Assembly: GCF_000721105.1 (NCBI RefSeq)
Contig: NZ_JOEV01000040.1
Span: forward strand, 1-64,000
Direction of reading: 5' to 3'
DNA: 64,000 nt
From: Streptomyces cellulosae
Lineage (GTDB): Bacteria > Actinomycetota > Actinomycetes > Streptomycetales > Streptomycetaceae
Numbering within the stretch: the stretch's first letter is position 1; each line of letters starts with the position of its first letter. Under the pieces are notes generated by a model. The model was not told the DNA's origin. It was given only the letters and a program-made list of their open reading frames with translations, and searched no databases. A program made the position numbers and the translations under genes. Below, piece after piece: positions 1 to 7,936 of this stretch.

Positions 1-336
1 GTGGAGAGTCGGCAGGACCGTGCACGCGGTGAAGTCCGTGCCGATGCCGACGACGTGCTCCGCACGAACCCCGGACAGGGCCAGGGCCTCGGGCACGGCA
101 GTGCGCAGCACGTCGATGTAGTCCGACGGCACCTGCAGGGCCCAGTCGGGCGGCAGCCGGGTACCGCCCGGGAGCTCGCGGTCCAGGACCGCGTGCGTGT
201 ACGCGTGCTCGGCCGTCCCCAACTCCGCGCCGTCCCGCACGCGGACCACCACGGCCCGGCCGGACAGCGTCCCGAAGTCCACCCCTACGACGCAGGGTTC
301 CGGGTTCCCGGCTGTCTCGTCTCCGGTGTTCACCAT
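1..336 (-). CDS. araB: Ribulokinase AraB, N-terminal part (runs off the window)
   Basis: The first 112 codons of an FGGY-family sugar kinase are visible; the rest lies beyond position 1. The N-terminus reads CVVGVDFGTLSGRAVVVRV, the phosphate-1 loop with the GTLSGR variant I associate with ribulokinase. The later stretch VVGIGTDFTACTVLP also fits. The enzyme phosphorylates L-ribulose to L-ribulose-5-phosphate in cytoplasmic L-arabinose catabolism. The ATG at 336 follows a GGAGGAG ribosome binding site. The gene lies about 100 bp downstream of a sugar ABC importer on the same strand and close to two arabinofuranosidase genes, which supports an arabinose role. Xylulokinase is the main alternative but fits the loop less well. 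Confidence 0.88.
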   Translation of the reverse strand, partial: MVNTGDETAGNPEPCVVGVDFGTLSGRAVVVRVRDGAELGTAEHAYTHAVLDRELPGGTRLPPDWALQVPSDYIDVLRTAVPEALALSGVRAEHVVGIGTDFTACTVLPTLH

Positions 337-438
337 CAGCTCCTCCACATTGAGGTATTCGATATGTCGATCACTGTTCGGCCTTCTGAAGACGCCGAGG
401 CGGCACCTGCGCCGGGACCGGCGGAGTGGACCGACGTA

Positions 439-1458
439 CTAGCTCCGGCTCCTGCCGAAGTAGCGGGCGCGGACCCGGTCGAGCAGGATGGCGACACCGA
501 GGACCGCTCCCTGCACCACCTGCTGGTCGTACGGGCTGACCTTGAGCGCGAGCAGGCCGTTGGTGATGAACTCCAGCAGGATCGCGCCGGCCGCGATGCC
601 GGCGATACGCCCCTCGCCGCCGGAGAGCGACATCCCGCCGACCACCGCGGCGGCGATCGCGGTCAGTTCCCAGCCCGCGCCGACCGAGGGATCGGCCACG
701 TTCATCCGGCCGATCACCATGATGCCGACCAGTCCCGCCAGCGCGGCGCTGGCGACGTAGGTGGAGGTGATCCGGCGGGCGGTCGGGATGCCGGCCAGCC
801 GGGCAGCCTCCTTGTTGCCGCCGACCGCGTAGATCTGGCGGCCCACGTAGGTGCGCTCCAGCACGAACCAGGCGACGGCAGCGGCTCCCACGAAGAACAG
901 CGCGGGAACCGGCACTCGGCCGATGTAGTACTGGCTCAGGTTGCTGAACATCGGGTCCAGGTTGTTGATGGGTGAGCCACTGGTGATCGCGAGCGCCAGG
1001 CCCTGGGCGACGGTGTAGGTGACCAGGGTGATCACGAAGGGCGGCACGTTCAGGCGGGTGACCATGACGCCGTGCCAGAGGCCGACCCCGCCGCAGATCA
1101 CGAGCGTGAGCAGCATGGCGACGGGCGCGGGCAGGCCCTCGTTCACGTTCATCCAGGCGGCCAGGATGCCGGCCAGACCAGCCAGCGCTCCGACCGAGAG
1201 GTCGATGCCACCGGTCAGGATGACCAGCGACTCGCCGATCGCCAGGATGCCGACCTGCGACAGGTCACGGCCCATCACCTGAAGGTTGCCCACCGCGGTG
1301 TACGTGTCCGCATTGGCCGCGATCCCGGCGAACACCAGCACGCAGGCGATGATCACGCCGGCCTCAGGGGAGGCCGCGAGCCTGCGGGCGAGGTTCGACA
1401 CAGCCGGGCGGGAACGCGGCGTGACCTCGTCGGGTACGAGCGTGCTCTGCGCGCTCAT
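439..1458 (-). CDS. Sugar ABC transporter permease (RbsC/AraH type)
   Basis: A 339-residue integral membrane protein of the BPD_transp_2 family, the channel of a monosaccharide importer. About eight to ten hydrophobic helices are visible. The motif GGIDLSVGALAGLAG near the middle and GGMSLSGGEGRIAG near the C-terminus are typical of RbsC-like permeases. The ATG at 1458 overlaps the stop of the ATPase gene by 4 bp (ATGA), so the two are translationally coupled. Reading frame continues upstream of this ATG but is antisense or out of frame to the ATPase gene and is not used. From context the substrate is probably arabinose or an arabinose-containing sugar; this is inferred, not read from the protein. 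Confidence 0.92.
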   Translation of the reverse strand: MSAQSTLVPDEVTPRSRPAVSNLARRLAASPEAGVIIACVLVFAGIAANADTYTAVGNLQVMGRDLSQVGILAIGESLVILTGGIDLSVGALAGLAGILAAWMNVNEGLPAPVAMLLTLVICGGVGLWHGVMVTRLNVPPFVITLVTYTVAQGLALAITSGSPINNLDPMFSNLSQYYIGRVPVPALFFVGAAAVAWFVLERTYVGRQIYAVGGNKEAARLAGIPTARRITSTYVASAALAGLVGIMVIGRMNVADPSVGAGWELTAIAAAVVGGMSLSGGEGRIAGIAAGAILLEFITNGLLALKVSPYDQQVVQGAVLGVAILLDRVRARYFGRSRS

Positions 1459-3077
1459 GCTGTGGCTCCGTTCGTCAACTGTTCCTGGCCGGGCGTTGCC
1501 TGGCCGTGCTTGGTCTGGCCAGGCGTGGTCTGGCCGGGCGTTGCCTGGTTGAGGGGGGACGTTCCGGCCGCGGCCGTCATGATGCGTTCCTTGGTGGCGT
1601 CGGCCCGGTCGAGGACCGTGATCACCCGCCCGTGGTTCATCACGGCGATGCGATGGCAGATCCACAGCAGCTCCTCCAGTTCGGAGGAGGCGACCACCAG
1701 AGCCATGCCCTGTTCGGCCGCACGGTCGATCAGCTTGTAGATCTCCGCCTTCGCGCCCACGTCCACGCCGCGGGTCGGCTCGTCGAGCAGCAGCAGACGC
1801 GGTTCGGCGGCGAAGGCGCGGCCGAAGATGGCGCGCTGCTGGTTGCCGCCGGACAGCGAGCCGATCGGCTGCTCCACCGACTGCATCCGCACGTTCACGT
1901 TCTCGGTGATCTTCCGTGCCTCGGCGCGTTCCCGGCCCGGTCCCAGCAGGCCCCGGGTACTGATCCGCTTCAGCACCGAGACGACGACGTTCGACCGGAT
2001 GGACGCGAACAGCACCAGCGACTGCTCCTTGCGGTCCTCGGGGATCAGCGCGATCCCGGCCGCCACGCCGTCCCCCGCGCCCCGCGGCCGGTAGGGCTCA
2101 CCGCCCAGCCGCATCAGGCCGCCCGTCGAGGGCTGCGCGCCGGCGATCGTGTGGACGAGGCGACTGCGGCCCGAGCCCATCAGTCCGGCCACGCCCAGGA
2201 TCTCGCCCTCGCGCACCTCCAGGTCCACCGGGCCGAGACCGTCCGCGGTCAGGCCCTCAACTCGCAGCAGCACCTGGCTCGCCGCCGGCGGCTTGGGCTC
2301 GCCCTGCGTGACCTCGCCGCCGACCATCTCCCTGATCAGCCGTTCCTCCGTGGCCTGAGCCGGTTCCAGGTCGGCGACCAGCCTGCCGTTGCGCAACACC
2401 AGGACGCGGTCGCTGATGTCCCGCACCTCGTCGAGACGGTGCCCGATGAACAGCACCGTGCCGCCGCGTTCGGCCAGCTGCCGGGCCAGGCCCAGCACCA
2501 TCTCGGCCTCGACCGGGCCCAGGGAGGAGGTCGGCTCGTCAAGGATCAGCAGCTTGGGCTCGCGGCCCCACGCCTTGGCGATCTCGATCAGCTGCCGTGT
2601 CGGCACCGGAAGGGTGCGCACCTCCCGGCCCACCGCGATCGCCTCCGCGGACAGACCGATCTCCGTCAGCATCGCCTCGGCCTCGGCCCGCTGTGCGGGA
2701 CGGTCCACCAGGAACCGCCGCTTCGACTTCCGCGGACGGCGGCCCAGCAGCAGGTTCTCCGCCACCGACAGTTGTCCGACCAGAGGGAACTCCTGGGAGA
2801 CCAGGGCGACACCGACTTGCGCGGCGGCCTCGGTGGACCCCGCGACGAGAGGCTCGCCGTCGATCAGGATCTCGCCGCCGTCCCGGTGGACCGAGCCGGC
2901 CAGGGTGCCCATCAGGGTGGACTTTCCGGCGCCGTTCTCGCCGACCACGCCGATCACCTGGCCGGCGTAGAGGTCGAGCTCCGGCAGGTCGAGGACGCGC
3001 ACCGGGCCGTACGACTTGTGTACTCCTCGGAGCCGCGCCGTGATCGCGCGGCCCCGGGCGCTCTTCGTGGCCGTCAT
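1455..3077 (-). CDS. Sugar ABC transporter ATP-binding protein (AraG/RbsA type, two nucleotide-binding domains)
   Basis: A 540-residue tandem ATPase that energises the neighbouring permease. Domain 1 has Walker A GENGAGKST, and its Walker B runs LLILDEPTSSLG. Domain 2 has the degenerate Walker A GLMGSGRS, signature SGGNQQ and Walker B LLLDEPTRGVD. Such asymmetry is normal for RbsA/MglA/AraG proteins. The start ATG at 3077 lies 2 bp after the stop of the binding-protein gene and begins MTATKSARG. The C-terminal end is unusual: a short repetitive tail (NQATPGQTTPGQTKHGQATP) encoded by small direct repeats just before the permease gene, likely a local expansion without function. Confidence 0.93.
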   Translation of the reverse strand: MTATKSARGRAITARLRGVHKSYGPVRVLDLPELDLYAGQVIGVVGENGAGKSTLMGTLAGSVHRDGGEILIDGEPLVAGSTEAAAQVGVALVSQEFPLVGQLSVAENLLLGRRPRKSKRRFLVDRPAQRAEAEAMLTEIGLSAEAIAVGREVRTLPVPTRQLIEIAKAWGREPKLLILDEPTSSLGPVEAEMVLGLARQLAERGGTVLFIGHRLDEVRDISDRVLVLRNGRLVADLEPAQATEERLIREMVGGEVTQGEPKPPAASQVLLRVEGLTADGLGPVDLEVREGEILGVAGLMGSGRSRLVHTIAGAQPSTGGLMRLGGEPYRPRGAGDGVAAGIALIPEDRKEQSLVLFASIRSNVVVSVLKRISTRGLLGPGRERAEARKITENVNVRMQSVEQPIGSLSGGNQQRAIFGRAFAAEPRLLLLDEPTRGVDVGAKAEIYKLIDRAAEQGMALVVASSELEELLWICHRIAVMNHGRVITVLDRADATKERIMTAAAGTSPLNQATPGQTTPGQTKHGQATPGQEQLTNGATA

Positions 3078-3079
3078 GC

Positions 3080-4231
3080 TCAGCCGATCCCGAGCTGCGA
3101 CTCGAGGGACTGGTACGCGCTCAGGTCGGACTTGGTGACCAGACCCACGCCGGAGCTCAGGGTCGAACCGTCCTTCTCCAGGTAGGGCTTGACGATCGCC
3201 ATCGTCTTGGCCTTGCCCAGCACCTTCTCCGCGGCCAGGAGGTACGCCCCCGTGTAGCCCTGCTGGTACGGCATCTGCACCACCGTGCCGGAGATGACGC
3301 CGGACTGGATGAACTTCAGGGTCTGGGAGTCGGAGTCGTCCGACACGATGTGCACCGAAGACGTCTTGCCCGCCGAGGTCACCGCCTGTGCCAGCGCGGG
3401 GCCGTCGTAGGAGTAGACGCCGTACAGGCCGTTGACGTCGGGGTTGTTGGCCAGGATGGTCTCGGCGTCGGAGGTCGCGGTGCTGGCCTGGAGGTTGTCG
3501 TTGACCTTCTGGGCGACCGTGATCTTGGTGCCCTTGAGCGCGGCCTCGAAGCCCGCGATGCGCTGGGTGGCGTTCGACGCGGTGAGCGAGCCGACCAGGA
3601 TCGCCACCTTGCCCTTGCCGCCGAGCACCTGCTTCATCGCGGTGCCCGCCTGGAACCCGGCGGTGTAGTTCGGGGTCCCGAGATAGAGCGAGGCGGCGTC
3701 GGTGCCGGGCAGCGGCGAGTCGATCGCCAGGACGCTGATGCCCTTCTGAACGTCGGAGTGGATGGTCCCCGCGGCTGACGTCGGGTCGATCGCCGAAATC
3801 GAGTAGCCGGTGACGCCCTGCGAGCGCAGGGTCTCCAGCTCCGAGTTCTGCTCGGTCAACTTGCCGTTGGCCGGGGCGAAGTAGGTGCACTTGCTCTTCG
3901 GGACGCCGAGGTCGGAGCAGCCCTTGAGGAATCCGACCTGACCGGCCTTCCAGTAGTCGGCGGCCACGTTCACGACCATCGCGATGTCGACCTTGGACAC
4001 GTCCTTGCCGGCCAGCGCCGACTTCAGCGCCGCGTCGAGTTTGGCGAGGTTCGTCTGGTTGAAGGTGACCGAACCGGCCAGCGCGACCGGGGCCGCGCTG
4101 GAGCCCGCATTCGATCCGGCCGAGTTGGAGGAGTCGGAGCCGCCCGCGCTCTTGGAGCAGCCGGCAGCGGTGAGCGAGATGAGGACGGCGGTTGCGGCAG
4201 CCACGGTGCGGGCTCGCCTGGTGCGAATCAT
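3080..4231 (-). CDS. Sugar ABC transporter substrate-binding lipoprotein
   Basis: A 383-residue extracytoplasmic binding protein of the RbsB-like type I family. The N-terminus has arginines, a hydrophobic segment and the lipobox LTAAGC, with the lipidated cysteine at residue 25. A Ser/Gly/Ala-rich linker follows. The mature part shows the two-lobe pattern of these proteins (VDIAMVVNVAADYWKAGQVG early, GKGKVAILVGSLTASNATQR centrally, and the lobe-crossing strand HIVSDDSDSQ). It is the first gene of the importer operon, so it sets substrate choice. It lies next to arabinose genes, but the sequence alone does not fix the ligand. No operator-like palindrome was found directly upstream. Confidence 0.92.
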   Translation of the reverse strand: MIRTRRARTVAAATAVLISLTAAGCSKSAGGSDSSNSAGSNAGSSAAPVALAGSVTFNQTNLAKLDAALKSALAGKDVSKVDIAMVVNVAADYWKAGQVGFLKGCSDLGVPKSKCTYFAPANGKLTEQNSELETLRSQGVTGYSISAIDPTSAAGTIHSDVQKGISVLAIDSPLPGTDAASLYLGTPNYTAGFQAGTAMKQVLGGKGKVAILVGSLTASNATQRIAGFEAALKGTKITVAQKVNDNLQASTATSDAETILANNPDVNGLYGVYSYDGPALAQAVTSAGKTSSVHIVSDDSDSQTLKFIQSGVISGTVVQMPYQQGYTGAYLLAAEKVLGKAKTMAIVKPYLEKDGSTLSSGVGLVTKSDLSAYQSLESQLGIG

Positions 4232-4314
4232 GGGTGATCAGCGCCCTTCTAGGCGTGTCGGGGGGAGCCCACGGCCGGGAACGGATGTGGGCAACTGGGG
4301 ATGACTGAATCGCG

Positions 4315-4369
4315 GTCCCGTCCGCCTGGGGCGGCCGATGGCACACCCGTAATCGGGGGCGGGCGGGAC
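4315..4369 (-). terminator. Possible stem-loop after the lacI-type gene
   Basis: Twelve-base arms at 4315-4326 (GTCCCGTCCGCC) and 4358-4369 pair with one mismatch across a 31-nt spacer. The hairpin lies in the 466-bp gap (4232-4697) between the repressor gene and the importer operon, both read leftward. It could end repressor transcription. There is no clear U-tract, so this is tentative. The same gap must also hold the importer promoter, which I could not place, and a run of GTGACGGAG-like 9-bp repeats near 4480-4530. Confidence 0.35.
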
Positions 4370-4610
4370 GGTTGAGTGGTCGTCCACTCGGAGTCGTCGG
4401 CGGGCGAGTGGCTGGCGATCGGCGAGCGAGTGGTCGGCGTGGTTCCTGCGGATCGCGCGGGTGGACCGGGGGGTGACGGAGGTGGCCGGGGTGACGGAGG
4501 TGACGGAGGTGGCGAAGGTGGCGGCGGAATGTCGCTGGGGGGAGCCGCCGGCGGGGCGGCGGGCGAGAGGCGACGGGCGAGACTCCGACGGCTGGTTCGG
4601 CCGGTGCGCG

Positions 4611-4720
4611 TCGGTCAGAGTCCGGGGAGGGTCGGTCAGAGTCCGGGGAGGGTCGGTCAGAGTCCGGGGCGGGTCGGTCAGTGCCTGGGCGGGTCGGTCA
4701 GTGTCCGGGGCGGGTCGCCG
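4611..4720. repeat. 21-bp tandem repeat, about 5 copies, overlapping the 3' end of the lacI-type gene
   Basis: The unit TCGGTCAGAGTCCGGGGAGGG recurs at 4611, 4632, 4653, 4674 and 4694, with the last copies diverging. Its right end runs into the last codons of the repressor gene, so the C-terminus (TSATRPGH) is probably shaped by the repeat. No function is evident. Confidence 0.85.
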
Positions 4721-5729
4721 AGGTTCGCACCACCAGACTGGGCGGGATGACGATGTGGGGCGTCTCGTCGGCCGCCGGGATCCCGGCGTCGGGATCACCG
4801 ACGATCTCGATCAGCGCCCGCAGGGCACGTCGGCCGAGTTCGTCGAAGTCCTGGCGGACGGTGGTCAGTGACGGGCCGAAGTACTCGGCCTCCGGTGTGT
4901 CGTCGAAACCGACGACGCTGATGTCCTCCGGCACCCGAAGCCCGGCCTGCTGCAGTGCCCGCAGCAGGCCGAGCGCCATGTGGTCGTTGGCGCAGAACAC
5001 CGCGGTGACATCGGGGGTGGAGGCGATCCGTTGACCGTGTTCGTATCCGGTGCGGGCCGTCCAGTCACCGCCGACCAGCGGCTCGGCCACCGCGGCACCC
5101 CGCTTTTCCAGGGCGCCTCGCCATCCGGCCTCGCGTTCCTGGGCGTCGAGCCAGGACCGCGGCCCCACCAGGTGGTGCACGGTGCGATGGCCGAGGTCGA
5201 GGAGGTAGGAGGTGGCGAGTTCGGCGCCCGCCTCGTTGTCCACGGCGACCGAGGCCAGCGCGGTGTGGGTGCCGCAGCCGACCGCGACCAGGGGCACGTC
5301 CGGCGGCACGTTCGCCAGTGCGCCCACCGCGGCGGTCTGCGGCGCGATGACGATGATTCCCGCCACTCCCTGGTCCCGAAGCCGGTCGACGGCGTCCAGC
5401 AGCGAACGCCGGTCGAGCGTGCCGAGGGCGGCCACGGTGACGAAGTACTCGTGCTGCCGGGCCGCCTGTTCGATGCCGTAGAGCATGCAGGCCGGGCCGT
5501 ACAGCGTGGTGTTGAAGCTGATCACACCCAGGGTGCGGGTGCGGCGGCTCGCCAGGGTGCGGGCGGCGGCGTTCGGGCGGTAGCCGAGTTCGCGGACCGC
5601 CGCGAGCACACGGTCCCGGGTGGCGGGCCGCACGTTCGGACGGTCGTTGAGGACCCGCGAGACGGTCTGGTGGGAGACGCCCGCGATCCGGGCCACGTCC
5701 TCCATCACGGGTGCACGATCCCCGTCCAT
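4698..5729 (-). CDS. LacI-family transcriptional repressor (probable arabinose regulator)
   Basis: A 343-residue regulator. Residues about 9-55 hold the LacI helix-turn-helix: MEDVARIAGVSHQTVSRVLN, followed by the hinge RPNAAARTLASRRT. The remainder is the periplasmic-binding-protein-like effector domain, with FCANDHMALGLLRALQQAG and DISVVGFDDTPEAEYFGPSL being typical. The ATG at 5729 follows a strong GTGAGGAGGTGGAG site; an upstream in-frame extension of 30 codons is rejected. A near-perfect LacI-type operator lies 74 bp upstream (5803-5820) and a second one before the GH54 gene (6181-6194). The simplest reading is autoregulation plus arabinose-responsive control of arabinan breakdown. AraR is a plausible name, but the ligand is inferred from neighbours. 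Confidence 0.93.
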   Translation of the reverse strand: MDGDRAPVMEDVARIAGVSHQTVSRVLNDRPNVRPATRDRVLAAVRELGYRPNAAARTLASRRTRTLGVISFNTTLYGPACMLYGIEQAARQHEYFVTVAALGTLDRRSLLDAVDRLRDQGVAGIIVIAPQTAAVGALANVPPDVPLVAVGCGTHTALASVAVDNEAGAELATSYLLDLGHRTVHHLVGPRSWLDAQEREAGWRGALEKRGAAVAEPLVGGDWTARTGYEHGQRIASTPDVTAVFCANDHMALGLLRALQQAGLRVPEDISVVGFDDTPEAEYFGPSLTTVRQDFDELGRRALRALIEIVGDPDAGIPAADETPHIVIPPSLVVRTSATRPGH

Positions 5730-5802
5730 GCTCCACCTCCTCACGCGGCATCGGTGTTTCGAGCTGTGTGCTCCCCGGCCGCAACCGGGAGCGCCGTGGG
5801 GA

Positions 5803-5820
5803 ATTGTTAGCGCACACAAT
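5803..5820. promoter_or_regulatory. LacI-type operator upstream of the repressor gene
   Basis: ATTGTTAGCGCACACAAT is an imperfect palindrome with ATTGT/ACAAT arms and a GCGC core, close to the symmetric lac operator pattern of LacI-family proteins. It lies in the 497-bp divergent region between the repressor gene (leftward) and the GH54 gene (rightward). Expected role: autorepression. Confidence 0.75.
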
Positions 5821-6180
5821 TTGGCCAGGTCAATCGCTCCACCTCCTGTCTTGCGGAATTCTTAACCGGGCCGCCAGGCCCCCAAGCCGCCCTGACCTGC
5901 TCATTCATCACCCATGGCGGAGCGGCTGGTTGCCGACCGAGCACCGGGGCCAAAGGAACGCATGACCTTTGTTTCCACACTCTTGACTGTGCGACTGTGT
6001 TGCCCGCAGTTCACCGCAGCGTAAAAAGATGGTGTCGCGAGACCGGTCGATCAGTCACCGACCACGCGAGAACGGCGCAGGCGCACGACGCGGTCCAGCT
6101 CCAACAGAGCGACCGACAGGCCGACCGTACCCCCGTCTCCCTACAGCTCGGATGAGTGGCGGCATACGAGACGCCTCCCT

Positions 6181-6194
6181 TGTTAGCGCTCACA
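6181..6194. promoter_or_regulatory. LacI-type operator upstream of the GH54 arabinofuranosidase gene
   Basis: TGTTAGCGCTCACA matches the site at 5803-5820 in the TGTTAGCGC half and is itself palindromic around AGCGCT. It ends 32 bp before the GTG start of the GH54 gene, where a bound repressor would block transcription. No comparable site was found before the GH51 gene or the importer operon. Confidence 0.75.
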
Positions 6195-6226
6195 TTTCCC
6201 CCCACGCATGACGGAAGAGGTTCACA

Positions 6227-7726
6227 GTGATAGCCAGACACCTGAGAGGACTCCGGCTGAAGGTGGTGGGCGCGGTCCTCGCACTGCTCGCCGGCATCCT
6301 GGCCGGAGTGGTCGGCACCGCGGGCACGGCCCAGGCCGCCTCGTCCCTGCCGTGCGACATCTACGCCTCCGCGGGGACGCCCTGCGCCGCGGCGCACAGC
6401 ACCACGCGGGCGCTCTACGCCTCCTACAACGGCGCTCTCTACCAGGTCAAGCGCGCCTCGGACGGCGCCACCACCAACATCGGACTGCTGAGCGCCGGCG
6501 GCTACGCGAACGCGGCGGCGCAGGACTCCTTCTGCTCCGGTACGACCTGCGTCATCACCAAGATCTACGACCAGAGCTCGAACCACAACGACCTGACCAT
6601 CGAGGGTCCGGGCGGCAATGGCGGACAGGACGTCGGCGCCATCGCCAACGCCCTGCCGGTCACGGTCGGCGGCCACGCGGCGTACGGCGTCTTCGTGTCG
6701 GCCGGCGTCGGCTACCGCGACAACAGCACCACGGGCATCGCCACCGGCAGCAACCCGGAGGGCGCCTACATGGTGACCAGCGGCCACCACGTGAACAATC
6801 GGTGCTGCTTCGACTACGGCAACGCCGAGACGTCCGGCAACGACACCGGCAACGGTCACATGGACGCGATCAACTTCGGCACGGAGTGCTGGTTCTCGTG
6901 TTCCGGCGCCGGATCGGGCCCCTGGGTCGAGGCGGATCTGGAGAACGGCCTCTTCTTCGGAGGGAACGGCTCGAACTCGAACAACAAGGGCAACTCCAGC
7001 GAGTTCGTCACCGCCCTGGAGAAGAACAACGGCACGACCACGTACGCGATCAAGGGCGGCAACGCCCAGTCGGGATCACTGACCACCTGGTACAACGGGG
7101 CCCTGCCCAACCTCGGCGGATACACCCCGATGCACCTGGAGGGCGCCATCGTCCTCGGCACCGGCGGTGACAACAGCAACGGGTCCGACGGCTCCTTCTT
7201 CGAAGGCGTCATGACCTCCGGCTACCCGACCGACGCCGCCGACAACGCCGTACAGGCCAACATCACCTCCGTCGGCTACACCACCCCGGCCGCCGGCTTC
7301 CCCGTCGCGGGCACCGCCTACCGCCTGACCAACACCAACTCCGGCAAGGTCCTGGACGCGGTGAACTGCGGTACCGCCAACGGAACTTCCATCGACATCT
7401 GGGCATCGCTCGGCAACACCTGCCAGCAGTGGAAGTTCGCCGCCGCGGGCAACGGCCACTACACCATCACCAACGTCAACAGCGGCACGGTCCTGGACGA
7501 CAAGAACTGCGGGCAGAGCAACGGCACCGCCGTCCAGCTGTGGGCCTCACTCGGCAACACCTGCCAGCAGTGGGACGTCACCAAGGTCGGCAGCCACTAC
7601 ACCCTCTCCAACGTCAACACCGGCATGACGCTGGACGTCGCGAACTGCGCAACGGCCAACGGCACCGCGGTCCGCCAGTGGCAGCAACTCGACAACGCCT
7701 GCCAGCAGTGGGACATCGCCCCCTGA
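6227..7726 (+). CDS. Secreted alpha-L-arabinofuranosidase, GH54 catalytic domain plus ricin-type (CBM13) domain
   Basis: A 499-residue exoenzyme that removes L-arabinose side chains from arabinan or arabinoxylan. Residues 1-38 form a signal peptide ending TAQA-ASS. Residues about 40-345 match GH54 as I remember Aspergillus AbfB: PCDIYASAGTPC, the vicinal cysteines in NRCCFDYGNAETS, the predicted nucleophile Glu239 in ADLENGLF, and predicted acid/base Asp315 in GGDNSN. Fungal GH54 enzymes carry CBM42. This one instead ends in three ricin-B repeats, each with a QQW motif (residues about 400, 447, 494). The start is a GTG at 6227 after GAAGAGG. A LacI-type operator lies just upstream, so induction by arabinose is likely. 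Confidence 0.92.
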   Translation: MIARHLRGLRLKVVGAVLALLAGILAGVVGTAGTAQAASSLPCDIYASAGTPCAAAHSTTRALYASYNGALYQVKRASDGATTNIGLLSAGGYANAAAQDSFCSGTTCVITKIYDQSSNHNDLTIEGPGGNGGQDVGAIANALPVTVGGHAAYGVFVSAGVGYRDNSTTGIATGSNPEGAYMVTSGHHVNNRCCFDYGNAETSGNDTGNGHMDAINFGTECWFSCSGAGSGPWVEADLENGLFFGGNGSNSNNKGNSSEFVTALEKNNGTTTYAIKGGNAQSGSLTTWYNGALPNLGGYTPMHLEGAIVLGTGGDNSNGSDGSFFEGVMTSGYPTDAADNAVQANITSVGYTTPAAGFPVAGTAYRLTNTNSGKVLDAVNCGTANGTSIDIWASLGNTCQQWKFAAAGNGHYTITNVNSGTVLDDKNCGQSNGTAVQLWASLGNTCQQWDVTKVGSHYTLSNVNTGMTLDVANCATANGTAVRQWQQLDNACQQWDIAP

Positions 7727-7787
7727 CGGACGCCTCCTGACCGAGGCCTCCGGACCGAGGCTCGCTGACCGAACGACCGAGCCACCG

Positions 7788-7820
7788 CGGGCCCGTCGGG
7801 CCTCCCCACCGACGGGCCCG
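7788..7820 (+). terminator. Hairpin terminator after the GH54 gene
   Basis: Perfect 12-bp arms CGGGCCCGTCGG (7788-7799) and CCGACGGGCCCG (7809-7820) with a 9-nt loop, 62 bp past the stop codon. It has no T-tract, as is common for Streptomyces terminators. Confidence 0.7.
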
Positions 7821-7884
7821 TGTTCGCCGCAGACCGCGGTGGTCTCCCCACCGACAGGCCCGCGTTCGCCGCAGACCGCGGGCG
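7801..7884. repeat. 42-bp direct repeat, two copies
   Basis: Two copies of a 42-bp unit beginning CTCCCCACCGAC, at 7802 and 7844, each ending in TTCGCCGCAGACCGCGG. The first copy contains the right arm of the terminator at 7788-7820. The array sits between the two arabinofuranosidase genes. Confidence 0.85.
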
Positions 7885-7936
7885 GGCTGGTCACCTCATC
7901 GATCCGCCTCGACTCGTCCGAACAAAGGATCCGCGC

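Noticed and set aside
4860..5820. Second frame for the LacI region (leftward 250-codon ORF)
   Set aside because: It is an out-of-frame shadow of the repressor on the same strand; the real frame has the helix-turn-helix and a strong ribosome site.
6011..6859. Long leftward open frame of 282 codons over the GH54 gene
   Set aside because: It is antisense to the signal and catalytic region of the arabinofuranosidase, has no ribosome site and shows the Val/Ala/Arg bias of a shadow frame.
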